64,000 nucleotides of DNA, from NCBI RefSeq assembly GCF_013408745.1, contig NZ_JACCBJ010000001.1, positions 992,001 to 1,056,000 of the forward strand, in the 5' to 3' direction. Origin of the DNA: Leifsonia soli (GTDB lineage Bacteria > Actinomycetota > Actinomycetes > Actinomycetales > Microbacteriaceae). Below the pieces are notes generated by a model. That model was not told the DNA's origin, made no database searches, and was given only the letters and a program-made list of their open reading frames with translations. Below, one piece after another: positions 36,146-44,596 of this stretch; within the stretch, counting starts at the first letter, position 1, and each line of letters starts with the position of its first letter. The translations under genes were made by a program, and so were the position numbers.

Positions 36146-37774
36146 ATGACATCCGCACACAACGGCGGTCGGCGCCTGCTCGCCGTATCCGCCGCGTTCG
36201 CGGCCGCGGCACTGGTGCTCGCCGGCTGCTCCGGGAGCAACAACGGCTCGGGCGGCGGCGGTGGCGCCATCACCATCGGCACCACCGACAAGATCACGTC
36301 GATCGACCCCGCCGGTTCCTACGACAACGGCTCCTTCGCCGTGATGAACCAGGTGTACCCGTTCCTCCTGAACACCCCGTACGGTAGCCCCGACGTCAAG
36401 CCGGACATCGCCGAGAGCGCGGACTTCACCTCGCCGACCGAGTACACGGTCAAGCTCAAGCCGGGCCTGAAGTTCGCGAACGGCCACGACCTGACCTCGT
36501 CGGACGTGAAGTTCACCTTCGACCGCCAGATCAAGATCAACGACCCCAACGGCCCGGCATCGCTGCTGGCCAACCTGGACAGCGTCTCGGCTCCGGACAA
36601 GACGACCGTCGTGTTCAAGCTCAAGGTGCCGAACGACCAGACCTTCCCGCAGGTGCTCTCCAGCCCCGCCGGTCCGATCGTCGACGAGCAGGTCTTCTCG
36701 GCCGACAAGGTCACGCCCGACAACACCATCGTCAAGGGCCACCCGTTCGCCGGCCAGTACGACATCACGAGCTACGACTTCAACAACCTGATCGCCTACA
36801 AGGCCTACTCGGGCTACAAGGGCCTCCTCGGCAAGCCGGCGACCGACAAGGTCAACGTCAAGTACTACGCGGAGTCGTCGAACCTCAAGCTCGACATCCA
36901 GAAGACCGCCATCGACGTCGCCTACCGCAGCCTCTCGGCCACGGACATCGCGAGCCTCGAGGGCAACAACAAGGTGAAGGTCGTCAAGGGCCCGGGTGGC
37001 GAGATCCGCTACATCGTGTTCAACTTCAACACCCAGCCGTTCGGCGCGACCACCCCGGAGGCCGACGCGAAGAAGGCCCTCGCGGTGCGCCAGGCGGCCG
37101 CCGACCTGGTCGACCGCGCGGCGATCGCGGACCAGGTCTACAAGGGCACCTACACCCCGCTGTACTCGTTCGTCCCGGACGGCCTGACCGGCGCCACCAC
37201 GGTGCTCAAGGACCTCTACGGCGACGGCAACGGCGGACCGAGCCTCGACAAGGCCAAGCAGGCCCTGCAGGCGGCCGGTGTCACCACCCCGGTGTCGCTG
37301 AACCTCCAGTACAACCCCGACCACTACGGCCCGTCCTCCGGTGACGAGTACGCGCTGGTCAAGGAGCAGCTGGAGAACGGCGGCCTGTTCAAGGTGAACC
37401 TGCAGTCCACCGAGTGGGTGCAGTACTCGAAGGACCGCACCGCCGACGTCTACCCCGCGTACCAGCTCGGCTGGTTCCCGGACTACTCGGACGCCGACAA
37501 CTACCTGTCCCCGTTCTTCATCAAGGACAACTTCCTGGCGAACCACTACGACAACCCGGAGGTCCAGGACCTCATCGCCCAGCAGGCGGGCACGACCGAC
37601 AAGGCCGAGCGCACCAAGCTGATCGAGGAGATCCAGGCCAAGGTCGGGGCGGACCTCAGCACGCTGCCGCTGCTTCAGGGCTCGCAGGTCGCGATCGTCG
37701 CGAAGGGCGTCTCCGGCGCCGACAAGACGCTCGACCCGTCCTTCAAGTTCCGCTACGCGGCGCTCTCGAAGTAA
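36146..37774 (+). CDS. ABC transporter substrate-binding lipoprotein (family 5, peptide-type)
   Basis: A 542-residue extracellular solute-binding protein, family 5. The signal peptide ends in lipobox LAGC (Cys28), followed by a Ser/Gly linker. The mature part has IGTTDKITSIDPA, the conserved VKLKPGLKFANGHDLTSSDV and LGWFPDYSDADNYLSPF. Members bind oligo- or dipeptides, nickel or other small ligands. AGGAAGAGG lies just before ATG 36146. The 208-base gap upstream (35938-36145) is relatively AT-rich for this genome and presumably holds the promoter, though no pair of boxes is convincing. A strong hairpin after the stop separates it from the permeases. Confidence 0.93.
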   Translation: MTSAHNGGRRLLAVSAAFAAAALVLAGCSGSNNGSGGGGGAITIGTTDKITSIDPAGSYDNGSFAVMNQVYPFLLNTPYGSPDVKPDIAESADFTSPTEYTVKLKPGLKFANGHDLTSSDVKFTFDRQIKINDPNGPASLLANLDSVSAPDKTTVVFKLKVPNDQTFPQVLSSPAGPIVDEQVFSADKVTPDNTIVKGHPFAGQYDITSYDFNNLIAYKAYSGYKGLLGKPATDKVNVKYYAESSNLKLDIQKTAIDVAYRSLSATDIASLEGNNKVKVVKGPGGEIRYIVFNFNTQPFGATTPEADAKKALAVRQAAADLVDRAAIADQVYKGTYTPLYSFVPDGLTGATTVLKDLYGDGNGGPSLDKAKQALQAAGVTTPVSLNLQYNPDHYGPSSGDEYALVKEQLENGGLFKVNLQSTEWVQYSKDRTADVYPAYQLGWFPDYSDADNYLSPFFIKDNFLANHYDNPEVQDLIAQQAGTTDKAERTKLIEEIQAKVGADLSTLPLLQGSQVAIVAKGVSGADKTLDPSFKFRYAALSK

Positions 37775-37808
37775 CGCGGCCCTGAGCCACCAGCTCTGAG
37801 CCGAACCG

Positions 37809-37841
37809 GGGGGTGGCTCGCTCACGGAGCGAGCCGCCCCC
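37809..37841 (+). terminator. Hairpin between the binding-protein gene and the permease genes
   Basis: Arms 37809-37823 and 37827-37841 pair over 15 bp (one G-T) around ACG, followed by TTT. It sits 34 bases after the lipoprotein stop. As in many ABC operons, it probably terminates most transcripts or stabilises the upstream message, so that the binding protein is made in excess. Confidence 0.8.
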
Positions 37842-37869
37842 TTTCCACGAACCACCACGATTGGCTTCC

Positions 37870-38967
37870 ATGACAGCGACTGTCAGCGCCCCGGCGGCCG
37901 GGACCGCCCCGGGTCCCGACCGGACGAAGGCGAAGCGGCGATCGGGAGGCGGCCTCGGCCGCTACATCCTGGTGCGCGCCGTCCTCATCATTCCCACCAT
38001 CTTCATCCTCGTCACCACCGTCTTCTTCCTGATGCGGTCGACGGGCGACCCGATCACCGCGGCCCTCGGCGGCAAGCTGCCTCCGGCGCAGCTGGCGCAG
38101 CGGGTCCACGAGGCCGGCTACGACCGGCCGATCCTCGTCCAGTACTTCGAGTACCTCGGGCAGATCCTCCGCGGCGACTTCGGCACCACCTTCACCGACA
38201 ACCAGCCCGTCACGCAGGTCCTGCTGACGTACGGCGCCGCCACGCTGGAGCTCGCGTTCTACGCGCTCGTCGTCGCGTTCATCGTCGGCATCCCGTTCGG
38301 GCTCATGGCCGCGTACTTCCGCGACAAGGCCCAGGATGCGACCCTCCGCGTGCTCGCGATCCTCTGCTACGCGACGCCGGTGTTCTTCGTCGGCCTCGTG
38401 CTGAAGCTGGTGTTCTCGATCTGGCTGGGCTGGCTCCCGGTCTCCGGCCGTGCGTCCACCAGCTCCGAGCTCGAGATGCAGACGCTCGACAACAAGACGG
38501 GCATCTACCTCGTCGACGCGTTCCAGACCGGCGACCCGGCCGTCATCGGCGACGTCCTGCTGCACGCCATCCTTCCGGCCATCGCGCTCGGCCTGCTCAC
38601 CGCCGGGGTCTTTCTCCGGCTGGTGCGCACCAACGTGATCGGGACGCTCTCCACCGACTATGTCGACGCCGCCCGCTCGCGCGGTGTGCGCGAGTCCCGG
38701 CTGCTGCGCAAGCACGCCTACCGGCCGGCGCTCATCCCGATCATCACCGTCATCGGCCTGCAGATCGCGCTGCTCCTGGGCGGCGCGGTGCTGACCGAGA
38801 CCACGTTCGAGTGGAAGGGCCTCGGCTTCCAGCTGGTGCACTACCTGCAGGCGCGCGACTTCGTCGCCGTGCAGGGAATGGTCGTGCTGCTGGCGATCGT
38901 GGTCACCCTCACCAACTTCATCGTCGACGTCATCGCGGCGCTCATCGACCCGAGAGTGAGGTACTGA
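37870..38967 (+). CDS. ABC transporter permease, DppB/OppB type
   Basis: A 365-residue permease. A short disordered N-terminus precedes GRYILVRAVLIIPTIFILVTTVFFLM, and five or six helices follow. The EAA-type loop DAARSRGVRESRLLRKHAYRPALIP couples to the ATPase. The extracellular loop with GRAST...EMQTLDNKTG is typical of DppB proteins. I use ATG 37870; TTG 37861 is an in-frame alternative, and neither has a strong Shine-Dalgarno. A GTG at 37813 lies inside the preceding hairpin and is rejected. It is the second gene of a six-gene operon. Confidence 0.9.
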   Translation: MTATVSAPAAGTAPGPDRTKAKRRSGGGLGRYILVRAVLIIPTIFILVTTVFFLMRSTGDPITAALGGKLPPAQLAQRVHEAGYDRPILVQYFEYLGQILRGDFGTTFTDNQPVTQVLLTYGAATLELAFYALVVAFIVGIPFGLMAAYFRDKAQDATLRVLAILCYATPVFFVGLVLKLVFSIWLGWLPVSGRASTSSELEMQTLDNKTGIYLVDAFQTGDPAVIGDVLLHAILPAIALGLLTAGVFLRLVRTNVIGTLSTDYVDAARSRGVRESRLLRKHAYRPALIPIITVIGLQIALLLGGAVLTETTFEWKGLGFQLVHYLQARDFVAVQGMVVLLAIVVTLTNFIVDVIAALIDPRVRY

Positions 38968-38968
38968 G

Positions 38969-40039
38969 ATGTCGACAGCGGCTCTCACCACCCGCAAGCG
39001 CTCGCTCTGGGAGCGCCTCCCCGTCGTCCACCAGCTGCGCCAGAGCGTCGGCCTGCAGCGCGGGATGCTCGTCGTCGGCCTCGTCATCACGGCGCTGTTC
39101 ATCCTGCTCTCGGTCTTCGCCCCGCTGATCGCGCCGTACGGGTTCGCCCAGCTCCGCGCGGACGGCAAGCCGTTCGGTGCGCAGCAGCCGCCGAGCGCCG
39201 CGCACATCTGGGGAACGACCTCCGGCGGCTACGACGTGTTCTCGCGCGTGATCTGGGGAACGCAGACGGCGATCCTCGTCATCATCGTCGCGGTCGTCCT
39301 GTCGATCTTCGCCGGCGTCCTGCTCGGGCTCGTCTCCGGATACTTCGGCGGCTGGCTCGACCGCGTGCTCGTCGTCATCTGCGATGCGATCTACGCGTTC
39401 CCGTCGCTGCTGCTCGCGATCGTGATGGCCATCGCGATCAGCGGCGGCCAGTCCAGCCTGTGGGGCGGCATCCTCGCTGCGGCGATCTCGATCACGGTCG
39501 TGTACATACCGCAGTACTTCCGGGTGATCCGCTCGGAGGTCGTCCGGATCAAGGCCGAGGCGTACGTGGAGTCGGCCCGCGTCGTCGGCGCGAGCAACAC
39601 CCGGATCATGTTCCGTCACGTGCTGCGCAACTCGACCAGGACACTGCCGCTGATCTTCACCCTCAACTCGTCCGAGGCCATCCTCACCCTGGCGGGCCTC
39701 GGCTTCCTGGGCTTCGGCATCGAGCCGACCGCCGCGGCCGAGTGGGGCTACGACCTGAACAAGGCCGTGGACGACGTGACGAGCGGGATCTGGTGGACCT
39801 CCATCTATCCCGGCCTCGCGATCGTGCTGGTCGTGCTGGGCATCACCCTGGTGGGCGAGAGCCTCAACGACCTGGCCGACCCGCGCCTGCGCGGGCGGCG
39901 TCGGGCTGCGGCCGCATCGGGCGAGGTCGCCGAGACCTCGGTCGTGCCCGGCGGAACCCTTACGGCTGGCCCCGGCGGGGTCGACGGCCTCGAGGGCGGG
40001 GAATCGTTCGACGAGCACGGAATCGAGGTGCGTCCATGA
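38969..40039 (+). CDS. ABC transporter permease, DppC/OppC type
   Basis: A 356-residue permease. The first helix (MLVVGLVITALFILLSVFAPLIAPYG) is followed by the OppC_N segment, and the EAA loop is YVESARVVGASNTRIMFRHVLRN. The end (GESLNDLADPRLRGRR) is the standard DppC C-terminus, with an extra 50-residue tail. It begins 1 base after the DppB-type stop and overlaps the ATPase start by 4 bases. It forms the membrane channel with the preceding permease. Confidence 0.93.
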   Translation: MSTAALTTRKRSLWERLPVVHQLRQSVGLQRGMLVVGLVITALFILLSVFAPLIAPYGFAQLRADGKPFGAQQPPSAAHIWGTTSGGYDVFSRVIWGTQTAILVIIVAVVLSIFAGVLLGLVSGYFGGWLDRVLVVICDAIYAFPSLLLAIVMAIAISGGQSSLWGGILAAAISITVVYIPQYFRVIRSEVVRIKAEAYVESARVVGASNTRIMFRHVLRNSTRTLPLIFTLNSSEAILTLAGLGFLGFGIEPTAAAEWGYDLNKAVDDVTSGIWWTSIYPGLAIVLVVLGITLVGESLNDLADPRLRGRRRAAAASGEVAETSVVPGGTLTAGPGGVDGLEGGESFDEHGIEVRP

Positions 40040-41724
40040 GCGACGTGGTACAGATCAAGGACCTCTCGGTCTCCTTCTCCACCGACGCGGGCGCCGTGAA
40101 AGCGGTCGACGGGGTGAGCCTCAGCGTCGCGCCCGGCGAGGTGCTGGCGATCGTCGGGGAGTCCGGGTCGGGTAAGACCGTCACCGCGAAGACCATCCTC
40201 GGGCTGCTGCCCGAGACCGCGACGGCGTCCGGTGCCGTCATCCTCCGCAGCCGGGACGGCCAGACCGAGGCGGACATCATCTCGATCGGCAAGAACAAGC
40301 TGCGCGAGGTGCGTGGAACCGATGTCGCCATGGTGTTCCAGGAGCCTTCGACGGCCCTGAACCCGGTGTATCCCGTCGGCTGGCAGATCGCCGAGGGCCT
40401 GCGGGCCCACGGGAAGCTGTCGAAGAAGGAGGCCCGCGAGCGCGCCGTCGAGATCCTCGGCCGCGTCGGCATCCCCGAGCCGGAGAAGCGGGTCAAGTAC
40501 TACCCGCACCAGTTCTCCGGCGGTCAGAAGCAGCGCATCGTCATCGCCATGGCACTCGTGCTCAACCCCGGCCTCATCGTCGCGGACGAGCCGACCACGG
40601 CCCTGGATGTGACGGTGCAGGCTGAGATCCTCGACCTGCTGCGCCGGTGCCGCGACGAGTTCGGCGCCGCCATCGTGCTGATCACGCACAACATGGGCGT
40701 CGTCGCCGACCTCGCCGACCGCGTCGCGGTCATGTACCAGGGCAAGCTGGTCGAGCAGGCGGATGTGCGGACGCTGTTCTCGTCGCCGCAGGCCGAGTAC
40801 ACGCGCGCTCTGCTCGCCGCCGTGCCCAAGATCGGCCAGGGCCTGGTGGCAACGCAGGACCGCGCCATCGCGCGGGCCGAACGGCCGATCGAGGCGCCCG
40901 TTGTGCGGGCGCGCGACCTGCGCATCCAGTATCCGGGCCGGCTCGGCCGCCCCGGCTTCGTGGCGGTCGACGGCGTCTCGTTCGAGATCCGCCCGGGCGA
41001 AGTGCTCGGCCTGGTCGGCGAGTCCGGGTCGGGCAAGACGACCATCGGGCGGGCGATCGCGGGGCTCAACCGGGTCACGGGCGGGTCGCTCGAGGTGCTC
41101 GGCCTGGAGATGAACGGAGTCCGCGAGCGGCGCTTCCGCAAGGTGCGCAGCGAGATCGGCTTCGTGTTCCAGGACCCGGCATCGAGCTTCAACCCGCTGC
41201 TCACCATCGCCGAGTGCGTGGCGGAGCCGCTGGTCGTGCACGGCCGGGCGAGCTCCGCCGGAGAGGCCCGGCGTCGCGTCGACGAGCTGCTGGAGGCGGT
41301 GCAGCTGCCCCGTGCCTACGGCGACCGCTACCCGCACGAGCTGTCCGGCGGCCAGCGTCAGCGTGCCAGCCTGGCGCGGGCGCTCGCGCTCGAGCCCAGC
41401 CTCCTCATCGCCGACGAACCGACCTCCGCGCTGGACGTGTCGGTGCAGGCGCGCGTGCTGGAGCTGTTCGCCGATCTTCAACGGGAGTTCGGATTCGCGT
41501 CGCTGTTCATCAGTCACGACCTGGCGGTCGTCGACCTGCTCGCCGACCGGATCGCGGTGCTGCACCGAGGGAAGCTCGTCGAGGAGGGGACCGGCGTCGA
41601 GGTGCTCGGCAGCCCGCGCGAGGCGTACACCCAGCGGCTGCTCGCCTCCTTGCCCGTTCCCGATCCGATCGAACAGGCCGACCGGCGCGAGGCGCTGCGA
41701 CAGTTGCAGGGGGAGAGCGCCTAG
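40036..41724 (+). CDS. Double-domain ABC transporter ATPase (fused DppD-DppF type)
   Basis: A 562-residue protein holding two complete nucleotide-binding domains. The first has Walker A GESGSGKT (about residue 41), signature FSGGQKQRIVIAMAL and Walker B LIVADEPTTALD. The second has GESGSGKT (about 330), LSGGQRQRASLARAL and LLIADEPTSALD. Both are the oligopeptide type. The fusion of DppD- and DppF-like subunits is known in actinobacteria and means no partner ATPase is strictly needed, yet another ATPase gene follows. ATG 40036 overlaps the permease stop. Confidence 0.94.
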   Translation: MSDVVQIKDLSVSFSTDAGAVKAVDGVSLSVAPGEVLAIVGESGSGKTVTAKTILGLLPETATASGAVILRSRDGQTEADIISIGKNKLREVRGTDVAMVFQEPSTALNPVYPVGWQIAEGLRAHGKLSKKEARERAVEILGRVGIPEPEKRVKYYPHQFSGGQKQRIVIAMALVLNPGLIVADEPTTALDVTVQAEILDLLRRCRDEFGAAIVLITHNMGVVADLADRVAVMYQGKLVEQADVRTLFSSPQAEYTRALLAAVPKIGQGLVATQDRAIARAERPIEAPVVRARDLRIQYPGRLGRPGFVAVDGVSFEIRPGEVLGLVGESGSGKTTIGRAIAGLNRVTGGSLEVLGLEMNGVRERRFRKVRSEIGFVFQDPASSFNPLLTIAECVAEPLVVHGRASSAGEARRRVDELLEAVQLPRAYGDRYPHELSGGQRQRASLARALALEPSLLIADEPTSALDVSVQARVLELFADLQREFGFASLFISHDLAVVDLLADRIAVLHRGKLVEEGTGVEVLGSPREAYTQRLLASLPVPDPIEQADRREALRQLQGESA

Positions 41725-41727
41725 GGT
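41722..41727 (+). promoter_or_regulatory. -10-like TAGGGT overlapping the ATPase stop codon
   Basis: TAGGGT includes the TAG stop of the double ATPase and lies 7 bases before GTG 41735. It fits the leaderless spacing seen elsewhere and may be an internal promoter for the third ATPase and the dehydrogenase. Confidence 0.35.
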
Positions 41728-41734
41728 CGAAGAC

Positions 41735-42667
41735 GTGAGTCCCGTCCCCGCCATCGTCGTCAGCGACCTGTCCGTCGAATATCCAGCGCGGGGGCCCAGT
41801 GCGTCGTGCGTGGCCCTGCGCGGGGTGAGCTTCCATCTCGAGCAGGGCCAGGTGCTCGGTGTGCTGGGCGAGACCGGTTCCGGGAAGAGCACGCTCGCGC
41901 AGGTGCTCGCCGGCCGGGTGCTCCCCGCACGGGCGTCCGACCCGGGGCCGCGGATCAGCGGGGGAGAGGCGTCCGTCCTCGGCCACCCGTTGCGGAAGGC
42001 GCGCAAGCGCGACCTGGCCGAGGTGACCTTCCACGTCGGGTACCTGCCGCAGGAGGCCGCGGCGACGCTGGAGCCGTCTCTGAGCGTGCAGGACAACGTC
42101 ACCCTCCCGATCTTCGAGCGCGACGAGCGCTACCCGCGGCGCACGGCGGGAGCCCGGGCGGCGACCATGCTCGACACCGTTCACCTGCCGCTCAGCGTGC
42201 TCAACAAGTACCCGTACGAGCTGAGCTCGGGGCAGCGGCAGCGCGTCGCCCTGGCGCGTGCGCTCGTGCTCGGCCCCAGCATCCTGGTCGCCGACGAGCC
42301 GACGGCCGGGATCGACGCGACCGTGCGCGACGCGGTGATCGACCTGCTCGGCCAGCTGCGCGGGCATCCCGACTTCTCGGCGGTCGTGGTGAGTCACGAC
42401 CTCGCGGTGCTGCGCCGTGCCACCGACGTCTCGCTCGTGCTGCAGGGTGGTCGTCCCGTCGGCTACGGGCCGATCGAGGAGGTGCTCGCCGACCCGACGC
42501 ATCCGTTCGTCGCCGGTCTGGCGCGGGCGTTGAAGCCCCCGGCTCAGCGCGCCGAGCGGCGTCCGCAGCGCGGAGCGACCCGCCGGGCTGCGGTGGCGTC
42601 GGAGAGCGCGGGAGCGACGGAGCAGACCGGAACGGTCGACGAGCGCGGAGGAGTGGAGACGCGATGA
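41735..42667 (+). CDS. Third ABC ATPase of the peptide operon
   Basis: A 310-residue ATPase. Walker A is GETGSGKST (about residue 41), the signature LSSGQRQRVALARAL and Walker B ILVADEPTAGIDA. It is most like DppD/OppD single-domain ATPases but has an altered Q-loop region (GYLPQEAAATLEP) and lacks the oligopeptide C-terminal zinc/Fe-S motif. The C-terminal 45 residues are charged and disordered. Since the double-domain ATPase could already power the permeases, this copy may be an alternative subunit. GTG 41735 is preferred; the downstream dehydrogenase overlaps its stop by 4 bases. Confidence 0.85.
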   Translation: MSPVPAIVVSDLSVEYPARGPSASCVALRGVSFHLEQGQVLGVLGETGSGKSTLAQVLAGRVLPARASDPGPRISGGEASVLGHPLRKARKRDLAEVTFHVGYLPQEAAATLEPSLSVQDNVTLPIFERDERYPRRTAGARAATMLDTVHLPLSVLNKYPYELSSGQRQRVALARALVLGPSILVADEPTAGIDATVRDAVIDLLGQLRGHPDFSAVVVSHDLAVLRRATDVSLVLQGGRPVGYGPIEEVLADPTHPFVAGLARALKPPAQRAERRPQRGATRRAAVASESAGATEQTGTVDERGGVETR

Positions 42668-43695
42668 GCGCGGACGGAATGGACGAGATGGAGCTGGGCG
42701 AGTCCCGTTCGCATCACACCGCGGTGCTGGCGGTGGAGGCGACCGCGCTCCCGGAGGATCAGCGGCCGGAACCCGGGCCGATCGCGGTGCTGCCGCAGCC
42801 GTCGCAGCGTTTCGTGGATGCCGTCGAGTCGGCCGGCGGGACGGTCGAGCCGCTCTCCGGCCGAACGCGCGGCGTGATCTGGCTGTCCAACACGCAGGCG
42901 GCGGACTTCCCGGCGGTGCTGCACGCGCATCCCGGCATCGGCTGGGTGCAGCTGCCCTGGGCGGGTGTCGACGCGTTCGCCGACGTGCTGGCGACGGAGG
43001 ATCGCCCCGGCCTGATCTGGACCAGCGCGAAGGGCGCGTACGCCCAGCCGGTCGCCGAGCACGCCCTGGTTCTGAGCCTCGCGCTGCTGCGGGTGATCCC
43101 GAAGCGGGTGCGCGCGCGGTCGTGGGCGACGGAGCAGGAGGGCCGGTCGCTCTACGGCCTCGACGTCGTGATCGTCGGCGCCGGGGGCATCGCCATCGAG
43201 CTGATGCGGCTGTTGGAGCCGTTCGGCGTGCGCGTGACGATCGTGCGGCGCAGCGCGTCACCGGTCGAGGGCGCCGTCCGCACGGTCACGGCCGACCGGT
43301 TGACCGAGGTGCTGCCGTCCGCGGACCTCGTGGTGGTCGCCGCCGCCCTCACCGGCGGAACGCGTCACCTGTTCGGCGCGGAGCAGTTCGCCGCGATGAA
43401 GGACACCTCCTACCTCGTCAACATCGCCCGCGGCGGACTGGTCGACACGGATGCGCTGCTCGCCGCGCTCCGCTCCGGCACGATCGCGGGGGCGGGCATC
43501 GACGTGACGGACCCGGAGCCGCTGCCCGACGGGCACCCGCTGTGGGACGAGCCGAACGTCATCATCACGCCGCACCAGGCGGACACCCCCGAGATGACAG
43601 CCCCGCTGCTCGCCGAGCGCATCCGTCTGAACGTCCGTGCCTTCCTCGACGATGGCCGTTTCGTGGGCGTCGTGGACCCCGCGGCGGGGTACTGA
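42664..43695 (+). CDS. D-isomer-specific 2-hydroxyacid dehydrogenase
   Basis: A 343-residue NAD(P)-linked oxidoreductase. The Rossmann fold carries VVIVGAGGIAIEL (GxGxxG-like, about residues 168-180). The catalytic Arg is in VNIARGGLVDTDALL, the Glu in DVTDPEPLP and the His in ITPHQADTP. The first 25 residues are variable. It interconverts 2-oxo and 2-hydroxy acids. It is the last gene of the peptide-type ABC operon, coupled by ATGA to the third ATPase, which hints that the imported solute yields a keto or hydroxy acid. It ends 79 bases before tRNA-Asn. Confidence 0.9.
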   Translation: MSADGMDEMELGESRSHHTAVLAVEATALPEDQRPEPGPIAVLPQPSQRFVDAVESAGGTVEPLSGRTRGVIWLSNTQAADFPAVLHAHPGIGWVQLPWAGVDAFADVLATEDRPGLIWTSAKGAYAQPVAEHALVLSLALLRVIPKRVRARSWATEQEGRSLYGLDVVIVGAGGIAIELMRLLEPFGVRVTIVRRSASPVEGAVRTVTADRLTEVLPSADLVVVAAALTGGTRHLFGAEQFAAMKDTSYLVNIARGGLVDTDALLAALRSGTIAGAGIDVTDPEPLPDGHPLWDEPNVIITPHQADTPEMTAPLLAERIRLNVRAFLDDGRFVGVVDPAAGY

Positions 43696-43746
43696 GCCTG
43701 GACGCGCGCGGGATGCAGCCCCGATTTCTCCCGCGGCCGCGACTCT

Positions 43747-43755
43747 TGCTAGAGT
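43747..43755 (+). promoter_or_regulatory. Extended -10 for tRNA-Asn
   Basis: TGCTAGAGT combines a TGn extension with the hexamer TAGAGT, 19 bases before the mature tRNA 5' end. It is the best promoter candidate for the tRNA; no firm -35 is seen. Confidence 0.5.
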
Positions 43756-43774
43756 AGCTTCGCTGATCAAGCAT

Positions 43775-43847
43775 TCCTCGATAGCTCAATTGGCAGAGCA
43801 GCCGGCTGTTAACCGGCAGGTTCTTGGTTCGAGTCCAAGTCGGGGAG
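43775..43847 (+). tRNA. tRNA-Asn (GTT)
   Basis: The 73-base cloverleaf has acceptor TCCTCGA pairing with TCGGGGA (43840-43846), discriminator G, a D-arm from GCTC and a T-arm loop with TTCGAGT. The anticodon stem is CCGGC/GCCGG around CTGTTAA, giving anticodon GTT for asparagine. CCA is not encoded. A strong terminator follows 7 bases later. Confidence 0.96.
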
Positions 43848-43854
43848 CGTTGTG

Positions 43855-43889
43855 AAACCCCCGGCCTTCTTCGGAAGGCCGGGGGTTTT
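43855..43889. terminator. Intrinsic terminator after tRNA-Asn
   Basis: CCCCCGGCCTTC (43858-43869), loop TTCG, GAAGGCCGGGGG (43874-43885), then TTTT; AAA upstream pairs with TTT, so it also reads as a terminator on the reverse strand. It lies between tRNA-Asn and the convergent response regulator and probably serves both. Confidence 0.93.
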
Positions 43890-43933
43890 CGTCGCTGCCG
43901 GTGGCTGTCCCGCCGGCCGGATCTCCCGCTGGC

Positions 43934-44596
43934 CTACTGCCAGCCGGGCTGGACCAGGCCGGTCTCGTAGGCGAGGACGACGAGGTGCACGCGGTCGCGC
44001 GCATCCAGCTTGGTCATGATCCGTGAGACGTGGGTCTTGGCGGTGAGCGGGCTGAGGAAGAGCCGTTCGCCGATCTCGGTGTTGGTCAGGCCGTGTGCGA
44101 CGAGCGTCAGCACCTCGCGTTCGCGCTCGGTGAGCTGTCGCAGCGCCGCGGCGTCCGGTGCGGGCCGGAGGCCGCTCGACACGCGCTCGATGAGCCGGCG
44201 CGTCACGCCGGGGGAGAGCAGCGCGTCGCCGTCGGCGACGACGTGCACGGCGCGGATGAGCTCGACGGGCTCGGTGTCCTTCACCAGGAACCCGCTCGCG
44301 CCCGCGATGATCGCCTGGGCGACGTACTCGTCCAGCTCGAAGGTCGTCACGATGACGATGCGGGTGCCTGAGAGCGCGGGATCGGCGGCGATCTCGCCGG
44401 TCGCCCACAGCCCGTCGCCGTCGGGCATCCGGATGTCCATGAGCACGACGTCGGGATGGGTCTGCCGCACGAGGTCCACCGCCGCGCGGCCGGTCCCGGC
44501 CTCTCCGACGATCTCGACATCGTCCTCGGCCTCCAGCAGGGCGCGGAAGCCGGCACGGACCAGCAATTGGTCGTCCGCGAGCAGCACCCGGATCAC
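43934..44596 (-). CDS. NarL/FixJ-family response regulator (second pair)
   Basis: A 220-residue regulator. The receiver has LLADDQ, the phospho-accepting Asp in VVLMDIRMPDGDG and Lys in FLVKDTEP. The LuxR HTH has LTEREREVLTLVAHGLTNTEIG and TAKTHVSRIMTKL. It is preceded by its kinase, the start overlapping the kinase stop by 4 bases (ATGA on the reverse strand). No obvious target operon lies next to it, so its regulon cannot be inferred from position. Confidence 0.94.
   Translation of the reverse strand: MIRVLLADDQLLVRAGFRALLEAEDDVEIVGEAGTGRAAVDLVRQTHPDVVLMDIRMPDGDGLWATGEIAADPALSGTRIVIVTTFELDEYVAQAIIAGASGFLVKDTEPVELIRAVHVVADGDALLSPGVTRRLIERVSSGLRPAPDAAALRQLTEREREVLTLVAHGLTNTEIGERLFLSPLTAKTHVSRIMTKLDARDRVHLVVLAYETGLVQPGWQ

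Noticed and set aside
37813..37869. GTG 37813 as the start of the first permease
   Set aside because: It lies inside the strong hairpin 37809-37841 and would add a Pro/Arg-rich non-homologous extension.
40036..41724. Possible frameshift fusing two ATPase genes
   Set aside because: The frame is continuous, both NBDs are complete, and fused DppD-DppF ATPases are known in actinobacteria.
41510..43261. A 583-codon frame antisense to the third ATPase and dehydrogenase
   Set aside because: Arg/Pro-rich with no motif, while the forward genes have complete Walker and Rossmann motifs.
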